Source: JAXGZG01 sp040771825 (lineage in GTDB: Bacteria; Bacillota; Sulfobacillia; Fermentithermobacillales; Fermentithermobacillaceae). Taken from it: DNA of 64,000 nt. The notes under the pieces were generated by a model. The model was not told the DNA's origin. It saw nothing but the letters and a program-made list of their open reading frames with translations, and ran no database searches. The translations under genes were made by a program, and so were the position numbers. How positions within the stretch are numbered: the stretch's first letter is position 1; each line of letters opens with the position of its first letter. Of the stretch, positions 60,060-64,000 are shown in pieces. The stretch lies in the NCBI GenBank assembly GCA_040771825.1, contig JAXGZG010000001.1, positions 248,001-312,000 on the forward strand. Reading direction: 5' to 3'.

Positions 60060-62093
60060 TTGCCGAGACTCGCATGGGCATATCTAGCGCCCGTTTCAGG
60101 CATCGTGGCTTTAGTTTTTGCTCTATACCTGCGCTCCAAGATTATGGCGTCGGACCCAGGCTCCCAGGAGATGCAGCGTGTATCTAGCGCCATTAGGGAA
60201 GGGGCCATGGCGTTTCTTCGTAGGGAGTATACAGCCCTCGGCCTGTTCGTGACCATCGTGGCTGCAGTCATATTTGTAACGGGCCATACCACTCCTCCCG
60301 AAGTGATGCGGCCTGCGACTTCTGTGGCTTTTGTCTTGGGGGCTTTCACTTCCGCTCTGGCAGGATTCATAGGGATGGGGACTGCCACGGCCGCCAACGT
60401 TCGCACCGCCCAGGCAGCCAGAAAGGACGCTTCTTCTGCACTCAGGGTTGCTCTTTCAGGCGGCGCGGTCATGGGGATGACTGTGGTGGGGCTGGCCCTT
60501 CTTGGCCTAGGCGTTGTGTTCATACTGTTTGGGGACTTGCAGGATACCTCGTCATTTGGGATAGTCAACGGTTTCGCTTTCGGTGCCAGTTCCATAGCCC
60601 TGTTTGCCAGAGTGGGCGGGGGCATCTACACCAAGGCCGCAGACGTGGGCGCCGACATTGTAGGTAAGGTCGAAGCAGGAATTCCCGAGGATGATCCCAG
60701 AAACCCCGCAGTCATCGCAGATAACGTCGGGGACAATGTGGGCGATGTGGCGGGAATGGGCGCTGACTTGTTCGAGTCCTACGCCGGTTCAATCGTGGCG
60801 GCTATGGCTATTGGCGCCATGATGGGGACTCCGGACAAGTCCGTTGTTGCCGTTCTTCTGCCTCTGTTCACAGCCAGCGTCGGGATAGTAGCCTCCATTA
60901 TCAGCGTGGTGCTTGTGAGAGTGGTGCGCGGAGACCTGTCCTACTCGCTCAGGATAGGCTCGTTCTCCTCAGGCATCCTGACTCTTTTCGGTGCGTTCTT
61001 GGTGGTGAATCGGATTACCGGTTCTCCGGCGCTGTTTTGGCCGGTTCTGGCAGGTGTGGTGGCCGGGGTGGCTATCGGCTTTCTGTCAGAACTTTTCACT
61101 TCGGCTGATTTCCGCTCGGTCAAGAAGATCGCCCAGTCCTCACTTAGCGGAGCGGCTACCAACGTCATAGAAGGACTTGCCGTCGGTATGAAATCCACGG
61201 CCATTCCCATTACGCTCATAGCTTTGGCCAGTCTTGTGGCCTACAGATCTGGTGAGGCGGGCGGTATGGGAGGTCTGTACGGTGTTGCTCTGGCGGCGGT
61301 AGGGATGCTATCAACCACAGGGATGACTGTGGCGGTGGATGCCTACGGACCCATAGCCGATAACGCCGGAGGCATCGCCCAAATGACTGATCAGCCCGAG
61401 CATGTAAGGCAGGTCACCGATAGTCTGGATTCGCTCGGGAATACCACGGCTGCTCTGGGGAAGGGCTTGGCCATTGGGTCCGCCGCCTTGACAGCCTTAG
61501 CCCTCTTCTCAGCATACTCGCAGGCAGCGGGGCTTGACTCAATCGATCTCATGGAACCGCACGTTATCACAGGTGTGCTGATTGGCGGGATGCTGCCGTT
61601 TCTGTTTTCGTCCCTCACCATGGAGGCGGTTAGCGTTACGGCATATCGCATGGTGGAGGAGGTCAGACGGCAATTTCGTGAGATTCCCGGGCTTGTTGAA
61701 GGGAACGCCTCTCCCGACTATGCGCGGTGTGTGGATATCTCCACGGCGGGAGCGCTTCGTCAGATGCTGGTTCCAGGAATCATGGCTGTTGCCGCACCGC
61801 TGCTTATCGGATTTCTCTTGGGCAAAGCGGCCTTAGCAGGGCTATTGGCGGGAAGTCTGGTCACAGGGGTTCTCTTGGCCATAATGTTGGCTAACGCAGG
61901 CGGAGCGTGGGATAACGCGAAAAAGTATATCGAAGCCGGGCACTTAGGGGGAAAAGGCACCAGTGTCCACGCTGCGGCGGTGGTGGGGGACACTGTAGGC
62001 GACCCGTGCAAGGATGCCGCGGGCCCCTCCATCAACATCCTCATTAAACTCATGAGCATAGTGGCGCTGGTGTTTGCGCCGCTTCTCCGGTAG
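60060..62093 (+). CDS. hppA: K+-dependent membrane-bound pyrophosphatase
   Basis: Ion-pumping pyrophosphatase with ~16 transmembrane helices. DVGADIVGKVEAGIPEDDPR and NPAVIADNVGDNVGDVAGMG form the Mg-PPi site, with the mirrored DNAGGIAQM and GDTVGDPCKDAAGPS sites. GNTTAALGKGLAIGSAAL has Ala at the position where K+-independent enzymes carry Lys, so this one should need K+. Whether it pumps H+ or Na+ I cannot decide. TTG 60060 with AAAGGGG upstream is preferred; GTG 60042 is possible. It recovers energy from PPi, including that from PPDK-type reactions. Confidence 0.94.
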   Translation: MPRLAWAYLAPVSGIVALVFALYLRSKIMASDPGSQEMQRVSSAIREGAMAFLRREYTALGLFVTIVAAVIFVTGHTTPPEVMRPATSVAFVLGAFTSALAGFIGMGTATAANVRTAQAARKDASSALRVALSGGAVMGMTVVGLALLGLGVVFILFGDLQDTSSFGIVNGFAFGASSIALFARVGGGIYTKAADVGADIVGKVEAGIPEDDPRNPAVIADNVGDNVGDVAGMGADLFESYAGSIVAAMAIGAMMGTPDKSVVAVLLPLFTASVGIVASIISVVLVRVVRGDLSYSLRIGSFSSGILTLFGAFLVVNRITGSPALFWPVLAGVVAGVAIGFLSELFTSADFRSVKKIAQSSLSGAATNVIEGLAVGMKSTAIPITLIALASLVAYRSGEAGGMGGLYGVALAAVGMLSTTGMTVAVDAYGPIADNAGGIAQMTDQPEHVRQVTDSLDSLGNTTAALGKGLAIGSAALTALALFSAYSQAAGLDSIDLMEPHVITGVLIGGMLPFLFSSLTMEAVSVTAYRMVEEVRRQFREIPGLVEGNASPDYARCVDISTAGALRQMLVPGIMAVAAPLLIGFLLGKAALAGLLAGSLVTGVLLAIMLANAGGAWDNAKKYIEAGHLGGKGTSVHAAAVVGDTVGDPCKDAAGPSINILIKLMSIVALVFAPLLR

Positions 62094-62165
62094 AATCTCA
62101 GGCAAGAGCCCTTAGATAAGGGCCCTTAGATAAGAGCCCTGCAAGGCAGGATCTCAGGCGAAGTC
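62094..62165. repeat. Short tandem repeats after hppA
   Basis: AGCCCTTAGATAAGGGCCCTTAGATAAGAGCCCT contains adjacent copies of CCCTTAGATAAGRG, which can also pair (AGGGCCCT is palindromic). ATCTCAGGC occurs at both ends of the segment. Possibly a degenerate terminator. Confidence 0.45.
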
Positions 62166-62212
62166 TTTTGGCATATCCAAACCAGATAGATTACTTATTG
62201 AGGTGAGCGCTC

Positions 62213-62764
62213 ATGATCCGAGATGAACTGGTGGCGGAAGTGAAGAGAAGGATACCTACGAAGAACTTGTTCAAGCACATACTTGCGGTGGAAGCGGTCA
62301 TGAGACGGCTTGCCAGATACTTTGGTGAGGATGAGGAACGTTGGGGAGCAGCGGGACTTCTCCACGATATCGATTATGAGGGGACCAAGGATGATCCTGC
62401 AAGGCACAGCCTTCTGTCAGGCCAAGTTGCTGCGGAGCTTGGTTTCGATCAGGAGATCGTTGATGCGGTGAAGGCTCACAACGAGTACCACGGATTTCCC
62501 AGGACTACCGACATGGCTAAGGCGCTTTACTCGGCAGACCCTCTCACGGGCCTCATTGTGGCTTCGGCCCTTGTACATCCTTCCAAAAAGCTGGCTGCTA
62601 TCGATGCCGACTTCGTCATCAACAGGATGGGCGAGAAGTCTTTCGCCAGGGGCGCTAACCGCGAAACCATCAGGTCTTGCAGCGACCTCGGCCTTGATCT
62701 TAAGGAGTTTATCTCCTTTGGTCTTGAGGCTATGCAGGGGATAAGCGGACAACTGGGGTTGTAG
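62213..62764 (+). CDS. HDIG-type HD-domain hydrolase
   Basis: A 183-aa predicted phosphohydrolase. KNLFKHILAVEAVMRRLARY gives the first His, GLLHDIDYEGTKDDPARHSL (~50-69) the HD pair, and VKAHNEYHG the later His. Such small HDIG proteins act on nucleotides or cyclic dinucleotides; the substrate is unknown. ATG start with GAGGTGAG upstream. It occupies, with hppA, the space between secG and smpB where rnr (RNase R) is found in related genomes. Confidence 0.8.
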   Translation: MIRDELVAEVKRRIPTKNLFKHILAVEAVMRRLARYFGEDEERWGAAGLLHDIDYEGTKDDPARHSLLSGQVAAELGFDQEIVDAVKAHNEYHGFPRTTDMAKALYSADPLTGLIVASALVHPSKKLAAIDADFVINRMGEKSFARGANRETIRSCSDLGLDLKEFISFGLEAMQGISGQLGL

Positions 62765-62857
62765 CGGGCCGTTGATGACCTGAATGGTCCGAGTCTCGTG
62801 AGATGCGGCGCGGTTGCCGAAGTGTTGCTAGGTTACCAGGCTGTCCTGCCTGCTGGA

Positions 62858-62942
62858 CCTGTGAGTTGCGCGGGTGGGTTGCCGTACGTGAGTTGCCGCA
62901 TGTGAGTTGCCACAGGCGGGTTACCGCACGTTGGTTGCAGGG
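62858..62942. repeat. Degenerate ~15-bp repeats before smpB
   Basis: GTGAGTTGCCGCA-like units recur five or six times (GTGAGTTGCGCGG, GTGGGTTGCCGTAC, GTGAGTTGCCGCAT, GTGAGTTGCCACA, GGCGGGTTACCGCAC, GTTGGTTGC). No coding function is evident. Confidence 0.6.
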
Positions 62943-62967
62943 AGAGGAACTGGGGAAGTGAGTAGTT

Positions 62968-63447
62968 GTGAGCAAAGACGATAGGTTCAAACGCATAGCG
63001 GAAAACCGCCGGGCCCGGCACAATTACACTATTGAGGATACTATCGAGGCCGGTATAGCTCTCATTGGAACCGAAGTTAAGTCCCTTCGGGCCGGCCGCG
63101 CGAACCTTGGGGACAGCTACGCCGAGGTTGTTGGCGGAGAGGTCTATCTGCGAAATGCCCACATTGATCAGTACGAGCCTGCTGCCCGGTTTAACCACGA
63201 CCCGCTTCGCCCAAGACGCCTTCTTCTGCACAAACGAGAAATTAGAAAGCTTGCGGGAAAGGTCGCGGAGCGCGGTTATACTCTTGTCCCCCTGTCACTG
63301 TACTTCAAGAATGGCAAGGTCAAGGTCGACTTAGCTCTGGCGCGAGGGAAGAAGTCATACGACAAGCGTGAGGCCATCAAGGAAAGAGACCAGTCCCGGG
63401 AGATCATGAGGGAGATTCGGGGAAGAGACAAGGACAGAGATCGGTAA
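62968..63447 (+). CDS. smpB: SsrA-binding protein SmpB
   Basis: Binds tmRNA and delivers it to stalled ribosomes. NRRARHNYTIEDTIEAGIAL, GTEVKSLRAGRANLGDSY, NAHIDQYEPAARFNHDPLRP and LVPLSLYFKNGKVKVDLALA are hallmarks, and the basic C-terminal tail (GKKSYDKREAIKERD onward) that probes the mRNA channel is complete. 159 aa. GTG start after GGGGAAGTGAG. ssrA follows 266 bp downstream on the same strand. Confidence 0.96.
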   Translation: MSKDDRFKRIAENRRARHNYTIEDTIEAGIALIGTEVKSLRAGRANLGDSYAEVVGGEVYLRNAHIDQYEPAARFNHDPLRPRRLLLHKREIRKLAGKVAERGYTLVPLSLYFKNGKVKVDLALARGKKSYDKREAIKERDQSREIMREIRGRDKDRDR

Positions 63448-63497
63448 GCGTTTTTCGGTGACTGCGCCGCATTCCGAGGTCCGGTCCGATACCCATC

Positions 63498-63600
63498 GAT
63501 CCTAGATCCTATCCTCGCCGTCGGATCGGATCCTGGGGTCACTCATCACTGATGAATAGTCCGCCACGTCCTATCCTCGCCGTCGGCTCGGATCCCGGAT
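63498..63600. repeat. Inverted copy of the 61-62 bp repeat family
   Basis: The complementary strand reads GGCGAGGATAGGACGTGGCG, then TCATCAGTGATGA, GGATCCGATCC and a second GGCGAGGATAGGATC: about 1.5 units of the array at 30936-31285 in opposite orientation. The closest array copy is the one around 31010-31090. Confidence 0.8.
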
Positions 63601-63652
63601 CCGGGTCTTCTTGTCAGTGGAGGCGTCATTCGCCCAGTTCGCCAAGTCAGAT

Positions 63653-63681
63653 TTGTGATCTCCGGCAAAACATGCTACCAT
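63653..63681 (+). promoter_or_regulatory. Promoter of ssrA
   Basis: TTGTGA (63653-63658), a 17-bp spacer and TACCAT (63676-63681), with a TG extension at 63673-63674. Transcription would begin ~25 nt before mature tmRNA, leaving a 5' leader for RNase P. Confidence 0.65.
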
Positions 63682-63713
63682 TATTGGTGCGCGAACATGG
63701 CTTGCGCGCGCAT

Positions 63714-64000
63714 GGGGGCGACCAGGTTCGACGTGGGTAGTCGGGTTTGAGCAGCGAGCATGGGTGCCGTGCCCACCAAAACGGCAAAACAACAAAAGCC
63801 AATACGAATTACGCTCTAGCAGCCTAGTTAGGCTGCTACGGTGCCAGAGGGACTTCTCTTCTACCTCTGAGTTGCCGTCATTAGAGGAGATACTTGCCAC
63901 GAGGATGTCTGGGATCTGGCGGGGAATGCAATTCCGGACTGGCGGATGACGAAGCCCGCTCCGGGGCGCCGTCACCTGCGAGAATAAATCCGGAGATACG
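63714..64000 (+). ncRNA. ssrA: tmRNA (SsrA), 3' end beyond window
   Basis: GGGGGCG begins the tRNA-like acceptor, followed by the conserved GGTTCGACGTGGGT. The tag frame starts at GGC 63783 and encodes GKTTKANTNYALAA, then TAG (63825-63827), with the ALAA ending expected for ClpXP-type proteolysis. AGCAGCC-TAGTTA-GGCTGCT right at the stop is helix 5. The pseudoknot region runs on, and the 3' tRNA-like half lies outside the window. Confidence 0.95.

Overview
The window looks like a chromosomal segment of an anaerobic, spore-forming Bacillota (Firmicutes), probably a deep-branching clostridial or limnochordial, possibly thermophilic, lineage. Sporulation genes (spoIIP, yqfC, yqfD, a NodB-type deacetylase), the gene order rpsU-yqfC-yqfD-phoH-pgpH-ybeY-dgkA-recO-glyQS-ppdK-dgt-dnaG-rpoD, a CIRCE-controlled hrcA operon and a tmRNA tag ending in ALAA all point that way. 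A group 3b [NiFe] hydrogenase, pyruvate phosphate dikinase and a membrane pyrophosphatase suggest a fermentative, pyrophosphate-economising metabolism. The lineage is an inference; no rRNA is present.

Layout. 1-885: 3' part of an amidase-domain gene. 1294-6006: complete sulfhydrogenase operon (beta, gamma, delta, alpha) plus maturation protease. 6094-13200: accessory region with a YwgA-like gene, a wrecked HD-domain gene, a small non-autonomous element related to an ISLre2 insertion sequence, an S-layer homology protein, an IS66 remnant and a PAS/GGDEF/HD-GYP regulator. 13216-17265: a two-gene module with a large BREX-like (DUF2791-type) ATPase, then broken HEPN and nucleotidyltransferase genes. 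17246-20820 (minus strand): formyltransferase and deacetylase, then two membrane proteins of unknown role. 21286-21547: three minus-strand tRNA genes (Asn, Met-type CAT, Glu). 21611-23155: decayed ISLre2 element. From 23416 on the window is mostly core genome: a YvlD-like protein, spoIIP, a heat-shock operon in which an archaeal-type (group III) chaperonin sits between hrcA and dnaJ with no grpE or dnaK, then rsmE and a deacetylase. A 61-62 bp tandem repeat array precedes mtaB and ddl, followed by the rpsU-to-rpoD macro-cluster, two half-size chromate transporters, the glycolytic operon gap-pgk-tpiA-gpmI-eno, secG, hppA, an HD hydrolase, smpB and the start of ssrA.

Function. The glycolytic operon feeds phosphoenolpyruvate, which PPDK interconverts with pyruvate using ATP/AMP and PPi/Pi; the membrane pyrophosphatase can recover energy from PPi; the hydrogenase balances NAD(P)H with protons or sulfur. 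HrcA with its CIRCE operator governs chaperonin and DnaJ. SmpB and tmRNA rescue stalled ribosomes. Several usual neighbours are missing from conserved clusters (grpE/dnaK, era, the PPDK regulator yqfL, rnr). A few core genes carry apparent lesions (ppdK frameshift, gpmI and the first chrA without a canonical start), which may be sequence errors or real biology.
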